In this document: piece after piece, positions 10,310 to 21,618 of the stretch
How positions within the stretch are numbered: the stretch's first letter is position 1
Layout: each line of letters opens with the position of its first letter
NCBI RefSeq assembly: GCF_000003815.2
Contig: NC_049984.1
Coordinates: forward strand, 1,733,186-1,797,185
Length of the DNA: 64,000 nt
Origin: Branchiostoma floridae
Lineage: Eukaryota > Chordata > Leptocardii > Amphioxiformes > Branchiostomatidae
Reading direction: 5' to 3'
Made by a program: the position numbers and the translations under genes
The notes under the pieces: model-generated
Databases searched by the model: none
Seen by the model: the letters and a program-made list of their open reading frames with translations, nothing else
What the model was told of the DNA's origin: nothing

Positions 10310-11322
10310 AATAATCTTTATTGCAAATTCATGCCCGAGGGCTAATTGCATACAGGGTAAGGTAGTAGTGGTATACATAAACATACTTAACAAAGAAGGG
10401 AAATGGTAATCATAGATAAATAAAAAGGGAATAACGACTAAACTAAATCAATTTCTACTTAAGCTAATTGATGGGTTTGACTTCTTTTCCGTATGCAGTG
10501 GAAGATGAACTGTCCAACATTTTCATATATGAAGGGGTTGGACGACTTAAGCAAAAAGATGGATTTTTGTTTGTCGGTAAGATTATAAAAGCTTGGGAAT
10601 TTTTTGTAGATTTCAAGGAAAAGTTTGATTCTTTCGGAACTGTAATGTGAACATTGACAAATGAAATGCATTTCATCTTCCACTGCTTTCTTTGAACAGT
10701 ATTTACATGTTCTCTCGTCAACGGACGGTTTTTTGTACCTGCCCCTCTCTATTTCTAATGAATGAGCACTTATCCTCATTTTACATAAAGCGGATCTTAG
10801 CTCAAAATCTGAATGGTATAGGTAACTCTCCATACTGTACTCAGATTTAAGTTTCTTATACAATCTTAACTTACCAGCGTTAACAGATAATTGATGAAGA
10901 GATCTCTGAATATACATGTCTGTTAGCCTTTTCCTTAGCGATACACAAACATACTTGCTATCAACATTTACATTGTTACTGTGCCAGATGAATGAATTAC
11001 CGCTACTATCTAAAATTTCTTTTACATGGTACAACCAGTTTTTCTTGTTACTATTCATCATATCATATTGTTGAGACAATAGAGCGTCTACTTGTAAAGG
11101 ATGTGTACATGTCTCGGGTTGTCTTAGCCGCAACCAATATCTAACTATCCTAATTGAAACATCAACATCTAATGGAAATCTTCCGAGTTCAGCTTTACAT
11201 GGCAAGTTGCTGGCGTTTCTATGAACTCCTAGAACACTTTTGCAAAAACGGTTGTGAAGCAATTCAACTGGAGAATTATCCTGCAAGTGGTCTTTACCCC
11301 AAATTTCGCTACCATATAACAT
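10310..11322 (-). mobile_element. LINE fragment, 287-codon C-terminal open frame
   Basis: The open frame (11322 to 10459) begins MLYGSEIWG and ends with a Cys/His cluster (CKYC...HFICQC), as at the C-terminus of many non-LTR retrotransposon polymerases just after the reverse transcriptase. The region to about 10310 looks like its 3' UTR, with a tail reading TGCAATAAAGATTATTACAT on the minus strand. The RT core would lie toward and beyond the gap at 11416. The frame is fully open, suggesting a fairly young insertion. The clade is uncertain, and it is distinct from the CR1-like copies elsewhere. Confidence 0.75.
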
Positions 11323-11415
11323 GATTGGCTTGATACATGTATCAAATTTTTTTTATACATAAGCACAACGTCACACACCAAAGAAGACAAAACAACCAAC
11401 ATATACCAGACCGAC

Positions 11416-11515
11416 NNNNNNNNNNNNNNNNNNNNNNNNNNNNNNNNNNNNNNNNNNNNNNNNNNNNNNNNNNNNNNNNNNNNNNNNNNNNNNNNNNNNN
11501 NNNNNNNNNNNNNNN
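11416..11515. other. assembly gap (100 N, size unknown)
   Basis: A 100-N placeholder just upstream of the LINE fragment on the minus strand. The missing RT core may lie here. Confidence 0.95.
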
Positions 11516-12470
11516 GCTCCCAACCGCTTCTAGAAAAGTCAATAAAAACGACCGTCGAATTGTCAAATTTTGGGAATGGGGAACTTGCGAAAGGCCCACA
11601 AATGGATTTGAATTTTTGAGGCGACTTTGACTTTTTTAAATGCAAAACATTAAAACTTTTGAATGACAATTAAAAAAAAGGGACTAGGTGGGTAGGCGTT
11701 CCGAACTATTTTTACAACCTTCGTCATCACTTAGATTTTCTTTTTCGTTCCATACGATCACGTCCATCTATTCTTATGAAATAAGAGTCCACCAATTCAT
11801 GTCTTCAAATAATTTAATGGAAAATTAGATCAATATTACATGTTTATGAAAACTCCGTAATATCCGTTAAATCTCCGAATATATAACATCATTTCATAAC
11901 AGAAGATTATTTACCATACTTACAACATCCAAATAAGATAATGTTAGTTTGCATCATATGCCCGATTAGTTTTAGCCATACAACTGTAAAATATTAACAT
12001 AAGTTCAGTGTAAATACTAGTAATAATATTGCTTATATTCAAATCGTAAGACATGTGAAACAGTTCATTTTGTTCGACTGGCTCATTCTGAAACTTTGCT
12101 ATTAACTTCATGATCATCTAAAATAACCGTTGAACAAGAAAACTGCTGTACAGTAACCGATAGTTACCGTCACACGTGTAATACATGTTTGACGTACTAA
12201 ATTATAGGACAGTGTTGTCTTATCATATATGAGCTATTCCAATATGATTTACATGAGAATGACATTTGCATACAATCCATGGAAGTTAGTGACTAAGTTT
12301 TTATAAGTTTTTCCAGTTAGATGTACTAGACTAACTAGTATTGCTTTGTTCTTCCAGTTTATTCGAGTGACGTCCGGAAGTGATCTCAAAATTTCATCCA
12401 GTTGAAGAGATTTTCTTTACATGTTTTAACCTGGATGTCAAACCTTCATAAACATCCAAAGGTTTAATGT
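11516..12470. other. AT-rich stretch, no gene seen
   Basis: I see no splice-bounded coding segment or repeat structure. Confidence 0.5.
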
Positions 12471-12476
12471 CTTTCA

Positions 12477-12950
12477 ACTTGGCTTTCACGACGACTCAGA
12501 CAAGTACCCAGGAGGATTCACCGCTAACAACAGCGACAAATTAATCTGGTGACGTGTTTTCTTCCCCGTTCTCATGCCAATGTCAAACAGACATTTTATG
12601 CTAGAACCAGGATGCCTAGCCCTTATAAGCACTCTAACTAAGGTTTAAACTTGGGTTTCACGATGATTCGAATATGTGGGAGGACACAGCGCTAACAACA
12701 GCACATAGCCCAGCTCGGTGGAGCACGGTGACAAGTCTGGCGACGTGTTTTCTTTTCCGTCTCGCTTCTTAAGAATTGTCAACCAGGATGTTTAACCTTC
12801 ATGAATAGTCTAACATTTAGACTTGGGTTTCACGATGAGTCGAACATGTTGGAGGACACAGCGCTAACAACAGCACATAGCCTAGCTCGGTGGAGCACGG
12901 CGACAAGTCTGGCGACGCGTTTTCTTTCCCGTCCCGCTCTCTTCTTCTGA
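12477..12950 (+). repeat. three-copy tandem repeat, period about 172 bp
   Basis: Copies begin with (A/G)ACTTGG(C/G)TTTCACGA at about 12477, 12648 and 12820. They share GCTAACAACAGC and GGCGACG(T/C)GTTTTCTT. The first copy holds a 24-codon open stretch (GFHDDSDKYPGGFTANNS) ending at a stop and is the most divergent. Copies 2 and 3 are closer to each other. It may be another copied exon edge, but no parent exon was recognised. Confidence 0.75.
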
Positions 12951-13094
12951 CGTACTTGGTGTTGTCCACCTGAATGAATGAATGAATGATGAAAAACTAG
13001 TTGGTAATTTGATAAAAACGTGATACTTCGAAGCTAAACGCTGAATTACTTTAACTTTAAGACAACGTAATGTAGAAATAAGAACTCATCTTAA

Positions 13095-13490
13095 ATGTCT
13101 CTCACTATCTCTGTCTCTCTCTGTCTCTCTCTCTCTCTCTCTGTCTATCTCTGCATGTCTCTCTGTCTGTCTGTCTCTGTCTGTCTGTCTGTCTGTGTCT
13201 GTCTGTCTCTGTCTGTCTCTGTCTGTCTCTGTCTGTCTGTCTGTGTCTGTCTGTCTCTGTCTGTCTCTGTCTGTCTGTCTGTCTGTCTCTCAGTGTCTCT
13301 CTGTGTGTCTGTGTGTCTCTGTCTCTATCTCACTATCTCACTGTCTCTCTGTCTCTGTCTGTCTCTCTGTCTGTCTGTCTGTCCGTCTCTGTCTCGCTCT
13401 CTCTGTCTCTCTCTGTCTCTCTCTCTGTCTATCTTTCTCTCTATGTGTGTCTCACTGTCTGTCTCTGTCTCTCTCTCTCTTTCTCTATCC
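13095..13490 (+). repeat. (CTGT)n/(CT)n microsatellite
   Basis: About 400 bp of polypyrimidine TCTG and TC repeats, ending about 10 bp from the 5' splice site of the minus-strand exon 13501-13626. On that gene's strand it is a purine-rich intron start. All long open frames here are artefacts. Confidence 0.95.
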
Positions 13491-13500
13491 GACCACTGAC

Positions 13501-16500
13501 CTTGCATTGCTGTAGACCCAGCCCTTCCAGAAGTTCCCTCTGAGGCGTGTACTTGTCCCACAGACCGCGGAGTCTGGCGTCTGTCTGCTCTAGCTCCAGC
13601 CGGGGGTACTGCAGCCACAAGCCCAGCTGCAAATTGGATTTTTTAAAATAAGACATAACTGTTACTAAATAATATTATACATTACAAAAGGTTTTGTCCA
13701 CAACTTCTACAAATAGATACACTATTTTAGTACGTGTGGTTAAGAGTTTATTAGATTGCAGTTTGAAACGTTTTTCAACAAGCTGACTAGGTACCCCTAT
13801 TCTTCCAGATAAGTGTGCTGGGTTTATCAGAGGTTTGACGCCTGATGCTAATGCCTGAAGATACACCGTGCTGCACGAACACTTCGGTCATGGGCCTAAA
13901 CTTAACTGGACTGAACTGAACTGTGTGGCCACTCACCAGTTCCTGTATTCTTCTTCTGTCGTCAGGTGTGACGTTACTGAGATGGCGGACTGGTTCGATT
14001 CCCAGAGCTGAACAAGACACAAGAGTAAGAAAAATATGATCAGCAAAAAGCACTCACATGTAATCAACACAGCTCAAGATGGTCCTCTATCAACATTGTG
14101 AATGAATGAATGAATGAACAAACGAATGAATGAATGGACGGATGAATGAATGGATGAACGAATGAATGAATACATATTCGCCAGCGTGATGTTTTGTAAA
14201 ATGTCAGCACAGCTGCTAATGATGAGGTGTGGTCACAGCATAGATTTTTAAAAAATGAACGAATGAACGGATACTTAACGAATGAAAAGATGGATGAATG
14301 AATGAATGAATGGATGGATGGATGGATCTGTAGATTGATCTAGCTAGTAATCTTGTTAACACTTTTCCATACTTTGCAACTGTTACAAGTGTTGTGCAGT
14401 AAACTTTGACTTAACTATCAACATACTGACGAAATGTAGTGGATGTTAGCTGAAACGTCTGACCGTTTCCAAAAACATATCCAGTTGCTTGAGTATCAAA
14501 CTGCTATTTGACATATACTATTACATTGATATCTAACCTTCATTGGCGTATCAAACTTACTCTTTAGAGCGTCCAACAGCCGCAGGACTGTCCGTAGATG
14601 GTCAGCTGACGTGTGACGGCTCAGACAGACGGACGTTCGGGTCAGATCGGCAGAACTCCCGGCATCCTCCACGGGCAGGCCCAGCGCCATGACGAACTCC
14701 AGCCAGGTGTTCTGATCCAAGATGGCGGGTTTGGGACGACATTCCGACACTACCGGGACTTTCTTGGCTGATGATGACTTCGACATCTTCTGTAGTTCTA
14801 CCAAGCTGTCTAAGATCTACAGAAACAATGTAAAAAAAAAAGATTAAAACACAAACATACACTTTGCATAGAATAAAATTGTCAAATTCGATTTGATTTA
14901 TGAACATAACGTTAAAGATGTAATTTGCATAATTGATGAGGAAGCATCATACTGAGATAACTTTTCACATACTAGAAATAACGTCTATTCTACTTTTCAA
15001 GGTCACACCCTCGACGAAATTTGTCTAAGGGGGTGTAGGACTGAGAAAGGGCAAAGATAAGCGGTCTGAATAGTCTTCTTCTGTGGAAAAGACACAAATT
15101 GTTCTTATCCATTTGAGCTATGTGAAACTGTAGGTGACAAAGGTGTGGACTCTGATTCTCACCACGTCGTGAGTGAAGTTGAGGAATTCCGTGTACGTCT
15201 GCGGCATGGAGAACTGCCCCATGTGCATGCAAGACCATAAACTTAAAGTAAAGGCCTTTCATGTTTCCATTCATTCATATAATATCTATATGAAGCTGTA
15301 TGTGAAAAACATGTGACAAATATGTGGTCCTTACTCACCACGTCGTGAGTAAAGTTGATGAACTCTGTGTACGTCTGCGGCATGGCGAACTGCCCCATGT
15401 GCAGCAGGGCTCTCCTCCATTTGTCCGCATCCTTCTCCTGTACCACGGTCTGCATGGACTTCGCCAACACACGAAAGCGCCCTGCAAAATGAAGTAATGA
15501 TAAGGCGTCAGAAGGATGGCGGCTGAGACACTAGCCTCTACCAGGCTCCGTGGATCGATGGTCTAATTGTAGAAAGTGGACAAATAGAGTCAATAGCACG
15601 CTAGGGGATCGGGAGTCGGCCGGCCAAGTAGAAACATTATCCGTTTTGAGGAAAATGTTTCTACTGGCCGTCCTAGCGTGCTATTGACTCTATTTGCCCA
15701 CTTTCTACAATTAGACCACCGATCCACGGAACCTGGTAGAGGCTAGCTGAGACACAACGATTTACCGGTTTAGACCTTTTATTCAAAAGGTTTTATCAGA
15801 ATGACAAAGAGTGGTACCGCACTTGTTTTTATGGCTTCTAAAAGGAAGAAATGATGTTATGATACACTGCTTTTTTTAACTGTCTTAAGTACCCATTAAA
15901 GATAATCATCTGAATATGCCATAAGCTACTAGTATACAACAAACAGGTAGTTTTTTTTCACTCATCATGAGAATTTCCCTATGCGATTTGGTGTGCAGAA
16001 TTTGCAGTGCAGAACTTGAGATAAATTCGCCATCAACTTCACATTGTCCATTTGTAATCAAGGAGGTTTCATCACAAGGAGAGATCAAAGAGATCAAGGA
16101 ATTGATGTGTTGGACTCAAATTCAAGAAGACTATTTCCCAATATAAAACAATAGTACCCCTTTTGAACGCTCTTGTCGCTTTTCCACATCAAACACTATT
16201 CGCCATCAATCAATCAACCATTCAATCAATCAATCAATTTCACAACCATGCTTGGTTCTCACCTGTCTCGCTCTTTTCCTTCCTGACGTCATTCCAGAGT
16301 TTGCGGAGAATGTCCTTCCTGGGGTCACATTCCGGACGATAGTGCTTCCGGTTCACCATTCCAACATCCGGCTCGTCGAGACCTCTGTGAAGTTATGAAA
16401 CGTGCATTTAGTAAATGGTATACGTGTGTGTGTTGTCATCCATCTATCTCGGAAGACAATGGTAGGCAGACAGTTACTCGTCGTCTGTCTGGCCTGCACG

Positions 16501-17858
16501 TGACTTTTTAAGGTTGACTTTCTATTTTACTTACCAAACGTGAAGTACTTGTCACATTAGAACCTACCCGTGTTTCCGAGTACAATAAGATAGATACCCA
16601 TTCGCGATACCCATTCGATAAAGAAGGCTCCACCTCTGAGGCGTCGCCAAAAACAGACAATTACTGATAGCCTCCGATGTCTACAAGTGTTAAGAAGGTC
16701 TACGGGGTGCTGATGGGAGAAGTTTTTTTAGTTCGGTACTTGAATGCAGTTATTGCAGATGAATTTATTGATTGATTGATTGATTGATTGACTGATCGAT
16801 CATGATATTCCCTCTATAAAGTCGAGGGTAACGCGAATTCAATTCAAAACGCAGTGACGCAGCCCAAGGACTCGAGGTTAAAAAACCTTAACGGTTAACC
16901 TCCTTGCGCAGCCAAAGTGCCGCAGCCAGTGAGATACTAGTACTCCCGTAAGAAGTGTGTATTGTTGATCTGACAGCGCCCTTACAAGTGCATATACCTG
17001 AGGCCTTCAGCCCACATTACCTTGGGACAGGCTTTCCGTGTTATTTGTTTTTCAAATCCTTCTGCACTTTTCCGGATTAGCTGCGCAAATAGTCACGCTT
17101 GCACTGTATAACGCATGCGTACAAGGGGGCACTGAACATAGCGGGCATTCCGCTAAAAGCTAGGGCGAAGACCTCTGAAGTAAGTCAACATCAAAACAAT
17201 CCACGGTGTGCAAACAAACGTTTCTGCTCTTATAACAAACAAACAACCAAGCAACAACGTAGAATACATGTGCTAGTATTCCGACCCACCGACCAACTCT
17301 CAAAGCAGAGGTTACTGAGTGTAGAAAATATTTCGTGTCGTCCCAGCCTTACGTCATTGTTCTCGCCACTTTCTACCTAACTCCTCCAACAAGCCAAGCA
17401 AAGATGGTTAGAAATGCGCTGGCCAGGCGTTCGGTCGACCGGTAGGGTATTCTCAGAATTCTGCTTACGCAGCAAGTTTGCCACTGAGGGGGTGGCTAAA
17501 ATTAAACATAAAAAGCTTAAAATCGTACAAGAAGGCAAATCATTCATCCGAAAACTTCAACAACGCTGAACAGCAGTTCTTTTTATAACAGTATGGACTT
17601 TGGCCACATACTAGTAGACATATGTTCGCGATCCAACAAACTGAACCCAACCCAAATCCACCAACACTAGCCACAAACCGCAAGACATACCTAAACACCA
17701 CCTCGCTGTTTTCACCGACCACAAAAATAACACAGTTACATATACACTGAGTTGGAGAGCCGTTTATAAGGTTATTTTTCTGTAAAAAAATGGGCAAATG
17801 TTACCTACTTTTCTGTCTTGGGCGAGATTTCTATTTCAGGTGAACCGTTGGGCTCCAT
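13501..17858 (-). CDS. unrecognised gene A, six exons (3' end not found)
   Basis: Minus-strand exons, 5' to 3': 17858-17809, 16384-16263, 15481-15339, 14816-14561, 14007-13937, 13626-13501. All junctions have AG/GT borders and phases agree (2, 1, 0, 1, 0, 0), strong evidence of a real gene. The proposed start is ATG at 17858, giving MEPNGSPEIEISPKTEK; an upstream exon is possible. About 257 residues are visible. They are mostly helical and charged, with segments such as KHYRPECDPRKDILRKLWND, WRRALLHMGQFAMPQTYTEF and LWLQYPRLELEQTDARLRGL. There is no membrane segment, signal peptide or metal motif that I can see. I do not recognise the family. For the fourth exon I chose the donor AAAGA|GTAAGT (14560) over a later one, because only it keeps the frame open. 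The last exon ends at a donor, so the gene continues beyond the microsatellite. Confidence 0.65.
14098..14330 (+). repeat. (GAAT)n/(GGAT)n microsatellite patches in an intron
   Basis: Runs of GAATGAAT at 14098-14170 and 14280-14325. The intervening 100 bp is unique. Confidence 0.85.
15160..15235 (-). pseudogene. partial tandem copy of gene A exon 3 end with its donor
   Basis: CACCACGTCGTGAGTGAAGT and following bases repeat the 3' part of exon 15481-15339, 177 bp away. The copy includes the 5' splice site and about 30 bp of flanking intron (GTGACAAA...GTGTGG). It breaks off after about 70 exon bases (CCCCATGTGCATGCAAG), so it has no acceptor and cannot be a complete exon. Confidence 0.8.
15532..15745. 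mobile_element. hairpin MITE with 74-bp inverted repeats and 10-bp target duplication
   Basis: The ends TAGCCTCTACCAGG are complementary over about 74 bp with only a few mismatches. The central part (AGTAGAAACATT / AATGTTTCTACT) continues the pairing. GCTGAGACAC stands directly outside both ends (15522-15531 and 15746-15755). A 9-11 bp duplication is characteristic of Mutator-like (MULE) elements. Confidence 0.92.
16204..16240 (+). repeat. (CAAT)n microsatellite
   Basis: Short CAAT repeats 20-60 bp downstream of a gene A donor. A TTGA-type repeat also lies at 16765-16790. Confidence 0.8.
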
Positions 17859-18106
17859 ACAGACGGTTTCTTGGTGAATGTTCTCAAAAAAACAAACGTT
17901 TTTTTTAAAGCACAACTACAGTTTGACAAGCAGCAGACGATGTACTGAAACTTTAGGCGTAGTTAATCCTGGCTAAAAATGATGAACAGTCGACCAGGTG
18001 ACGCGGTGTTTGTATAGCACCGAATAAACATTGCATCAGGGCCAAACGACCCCATTCGTTCAACAAGTTTACTCACTAATTAAAAGTTAACTCTCCTATT
18101 GGTGAT

Positions 18107-18589
18107 ACCCCCTTTTCACTAGGACGGCGCTCTCGCCGCGCGTTCTTTGCGACCTAGGACCCTAGGCCTAGCATTAGACTGAACACTCAACGAATTGTAT
18201 AGAAACACGAGTTCGGAGACCTCATATCTCCATGGAATATTCTGAATATACAAATGACTGCCTCATTTACATAATCTATGCTTGATTATGTGCACCTCTG
18301 AATAAGTTTTACATGGCACAATTTTGATAGTCAAAACATTGATCACTTAGAACTATTATGGCACTTTTGCATCAATTATACAAATTAAGGACGTATATGC
18401 AAAATTGGTCTCTGTTAACGTTCCACCTGCCACACACTGTATATAGAAAAACATCTTTTTACGCTTGTGTGTTTTCGTGTCTTTTCAGTCACACGTTTTA
18501 CATTCTATATGATATACCCATGGTTACACACATAAATTTAGGTCGCAGTGAGAGCGCAGCGCGATCGCCGTCTGGTGGGAAGGGGGGCT
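18107..18589. mobile_element. inverted-repeat element, about 48-bp TIRs
   Basis: The left end ACCCCCTTTTCACTAGGACG...TTTGCGACCT (18107-18155) is an imperfect complement of AGGTCGCAGTGAGAGCGCAG...GGGAAGGGGG (18540-18588). No clear target duplication. Its right end overlaps the last 16-17 codons of the minus-strand open frame 18978-18538. Confidence 0.75.
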
Positions 18590-18990
18590 GACGCAACCGC
18601 CATCCAAAACGCTGAGTTGGACATGTCTGTATTGTCAAGGTGACGTCGTTTGTGTCGATCAGAAAACAACCGTGTCACAGCGCCGTCTTGTTGTGTGCCG
18701 TGTTTGTGACAAGCGTAGAACAATTTCTTGGACAAAGGTGAATGACCGGTAAATTCGTAGTTTTCAACCGTTCCTTGGTGGGAATTTACTGACTTTGTTT
18801 TTATCTTTGTTTGTTTTATTTTCTTAACAAGCCTTTCACCTCCAAATTCAAGAAATACTAGTAGTTCATGTAATCCATCTATTTCTCCAGTGTTACCGGC
18901 AATTGCCTTCGGACCAATTTGTTTCTCATCCACAAATTTAAATATTGTATATAACGTCATACTGATTGCAATATTCAAATTTCTTACGAC
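18538..18990 (-). CDS. candidate terminal exon of unrecognised gene B
   Basis: A minus-strand open frame follows TTTCTGTAG (acceptor-like, near 18992) and runs about 150 codons to TAA. Composition is protein-like (KFVDEKQIGPKAIAGNTGEI, HELLVFLEFGGERLVKKIKQ) in AT-rich surroundings. The exon would begin in phase 1, whereas the exon copies upstream end in phase 0, so the join is not proven. The last residues (LPTRRRSRCALTAT) are encoded inside a transposon inverted repeat. I do not recognise the protein. Confidence 0.35.
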   Translation of the reverse strand, partial: VVRNLNIAISMTLYTIFKFVDEKQIGPKAIAGNTGEIDGLHELLVFLEFGGERLVKKIKQTKIKTKSVNSHQGTVENYEFTGHSPLSKKLFYACHKHGTQQDGAVTRLFSDRHKRRHLDNTDMSNSAFWMAVASAPLPTRRRSRCALTAT

Positions 18991-19496
18991 TACAGAAAGG
19001 ACTATGAAATGACGTAACGTTATAAGCAGACATTACGTTAGCTGGGGTTTCCTATCATTTGTGCATTTGCAAAGGACTTTCCAAGCGCTAGCATGATTCA
19101 CAAAATGCTGACAACAATGAGCTTCTTCGAGCGAAATAATCTCCTGAGGAACTGTCTATTCCTTCACACTTGTGTGTCAGCGAGTTTTGTTCCCCCAAGG
19201 CTACACGTCAATCATGTTGAATGGGTCCTTTCACGGGCGATTTGTCACTACTCACTTAAGTAAATAAGTGCACCGTGTACTTAATCGGTGATGTCATTCT
19301 ACTTTTACTTTTATGAAATATATCCGTTCTCACCTACAACAACAATTCCGAAGTTGATACATGTATAACAAACAAAAAGACAATGTAAACAGATAATCTA
19401 ATGCTTGTTGACACCTTGTTTTCAAAGACCCGTATAAAAAACAACATACAAGATAGTGGACTGCGCCTACTAAACAAGCTCTAGCACGAAAAACAT

Positions 19497-20327
19497 CACC
19501 TGAACGCACTGGCATACGTCCAGAATACACAGAAATGAAATCAGCTTAATAAATAATATTTGTAATACATGGCTTTCTGGTAATCTCCAAGCAGATCCTA
19601 CGGTGCCATAAGATAGTATCAAAGCTGGCCAAGGAGTGTAGCCGGCCAAGGGAGTCAAACGGGCACCTACGGGAAGTTTGATACTATACATTACGCACCG
19701 TGGATCTGGTTCGAGATTAGCTTTCTGGATGCATGGGCTTTCCCGACTGTAAAAAAACAGCTCTTCTCTAGAACGCATTGGTGTAACTCCAAAATACACA
19801 GAACTGAAATCAGCTTAGTGATATTACATACTTCTCTTCATTCAGTGGATTTCTCGACTGCAAATACTCCTGAACACACAAGCCATCGCTAGCATGAAAA
19901 CATATTACCTGAAGCAGAACGCACAAGCGCAAGTCCCCATTACAAAGAAATGAAACCAGCTTTGTGATCTTCTCTTGAATCACGAGCTTTCCCGATTGCA
20001 AATACCTAAGAAGTTCTTCTCTAGCACGAAAACACATCACCTGAACGCACTGGCGTAAGTCCAGAGTACACAGAACTGAAATCAGCTTTGTGATATTACA
20101 TTTTTTTCTTGAATCATGGGCTTTCCCGACTGTAAATACCTAACAAACTCTCTAACAAGCACGGAAACACATCACCTGAACGCATTGGCGTACGTCCAGA
20201 GTACACAGAACTGAAATCAGCTTAGTGACACTACATGCTTCTTTTGATACAGGGGCTTTCTCTACCTTTACTTTCCCGTGACGCTTACTTGAAGCGTTTC
20301 TAAGCCTTGTCTTGTGACCATCAGGTG
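19497..20327 (-). CDS. gene B exon array: one full exon and four tandem relatives
   Basis: The most complete copy (20327-20176, AG...GT bounded) reads PDGHKTRLRNASSKRHGK, then KVEKAPVSKEACSVTKL and ISVLCTLDVRQCVQ. Further copies of its 3' half plus donor follow at about 20129-20041, 19990-19909, 19830-19770 and 19750-19497, with a period of roughly 135 bp. Copy 2 keeps acceptor, donor and frame (ITKLISVLCTLDLRQCVQ). Copy 3 has lost its acceptor AG. Copy 4 has lost its donor. Copy 5 is split by a MITE. A possible upstream exon is 21064-20978, which joins the first copy in phase 1. No family recognised. Confidence 0.45.
19581..19719. mobile_element. MULE-type MITE, TAATCTCCAAGCAGATCC family, copy 1
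   Basis: Imperfect terminal inverted repeats (TAATCTCCAAGCAGATCC / GGATCTGGTTCGAGATTA), with a perfect 9-bp target duplication GCTTTCTGG at 19572-19580 and 19720-19728. It interrupts the fifth copy of the gene B exon repeat, so it inserted after that array formed. Confidence 0.95.
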
Positions 20328-20493
20328 CTGTTTGCAAGTTCGCATTGAAGTGAAGGAATGAACAAACACTTACATCAGTGATTTGTGAAAGGATATTTTT
20401 CACCCACGCGCGCGCTGACATGGCGCATGACAAAAATAAAAGTCGTTTCTTGTCTTGTGACTACCAGGTAATGTACGTACATGTAATTGTGCC

Positions 20494-20710
20494 CTCTCAC
20501 TGCACTTGGGGCACGCTTGCGGCACTGCGGGGTTTGTAGATGACTCAACGAATTTCAGAGATAAACGAATTTTCTTCCGTTGTGTGTCTTTTAAGTCATA
20601 CTTTTACGTATTACGCAATATCTAAATTATCAAAAATCGCGAAAATATCAAACAGTGCGGCAGTGAACGAACCCCGCAGTGCCCCACCGATGCCCCAAGT
20701 GCAGTGAGAG
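20494..20710. mobile_element. inverted-repeat element, CTCTCACTGCACTTGGGGCA type
   Basis: CTCTCACTGCACTTGGGGCA at the left end is complementary to TGCCCCAAGTGCAGTGAGAG at the right end. A second pair (GGCACTGCGGGGTT / AACCCCGCAGTGCC) lies inside. No target duplication assigned. Confidence 0.8.
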
Positions 20711-20977
20711 TCCACCTTAAGTTGGCGTTGAAGCGTTTGGAAAACACTAATGCACAAGCTTGAGCATGCTTAAACACTGCGATGAGGTAATGAAGGTCAC
20801 AGGACTTTTCAAAAGCAAACTCCCGAAAAGCACGTGTTCAGCAGTTAACGTTGTGTCCAATGATGGGCAATGATGCAAGGGCGTGGGAGAAAATACCGCA
20901 CCCTCCTCACAAAGAAGGGATGTCAAAATGGTCACAAGTGGGAAAGGTGAAAATGAAAGGGGAAGTTTATTAAGTAC

Positions 20978-21064
20978 CTGCGTCTTGTGACTTGAAGGTG
21001 ATGCAATGCTGTCTTCTACATGGAAATTTCCAATAGTCACCCACCAACTTTATCACACATGATT
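20978..21064 (-). CDS. candidate exon of gene B
   Basis: Bounded by TTTTTGTAG (acceptor) and GACGCAG|GTACTT (donor). The open frame reads ESCVIKLVGDYWKFPCRRQH and onward. Phase 1 at its end matches the next exon at 20327 (G|CA CCT). It does not join in phase to the candidate first exon at 22628-22603, so another exon is missing between them or one call is wrong. Confidence 0.35.
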
Positions 21065-21393
21065 CTACAAAAACTGCAGCAGGCATCGACAAAGTTGAAA
21101 ACTGCTTTTTGATGTCGCAATTAGAGTAAGGTTGGTGTGTAGTTACTGTGAAAATCGAGGGGACTAGAAAATAGGACAACAACGCATCCCATCTTAAAGA
21201 TACATCTATCGGAATCCTATAGGGGCGCAACAATTTATCAAGTTTATTAGACAAGTTGACCGTCTAAATATGCGACGCTAACAATTCATCTGGCCAAGAG
21301 AATTCAAACGGAAAGAATGAGCTACAGTTAGCTTTCGTGTGAGGGGTCCTCCGACAGAAACATGGATATATACGTCGTACAACAACACTGTGT

Positions 21394-21573
21394 TAGTCTC
21401 CAAGCAGACCCATCGGTGCCTAGATAATATATCGAAACTGGCAAAGGAGTATAGCCGGCCAAAGGGAGATAGCCGGCCAATGGAGTCAAACGGGCACCGG
21501 AGTGCCGCTATACTAAGTCCCTTGCCAGCTTTGATACTATTTCTAAGGCACCGTAGGGTCTGCTTGGAGACTA
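21394..21573. mobile_element. MULE-type MITE, same family, copy 2
   Basis: TAGTCTCCAAGCAGACCC / GGGTCTGCTTGGAGACTA ends. Perfect 9-bp target duplication ACACTGTGT at 21385-21393 and 21574-21582. Confidence 0.95.
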
Positions 21574-21618
21574 ACACTGTGTATGATCCTTGGATCTGTC
21601 ATATAAAACTTTGAGATC

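Noticed and set aside
13095-13618. Cys/Leu/Ser-rich frames over the CTGT repeat
   Set aside because: Microsatellite artefact.
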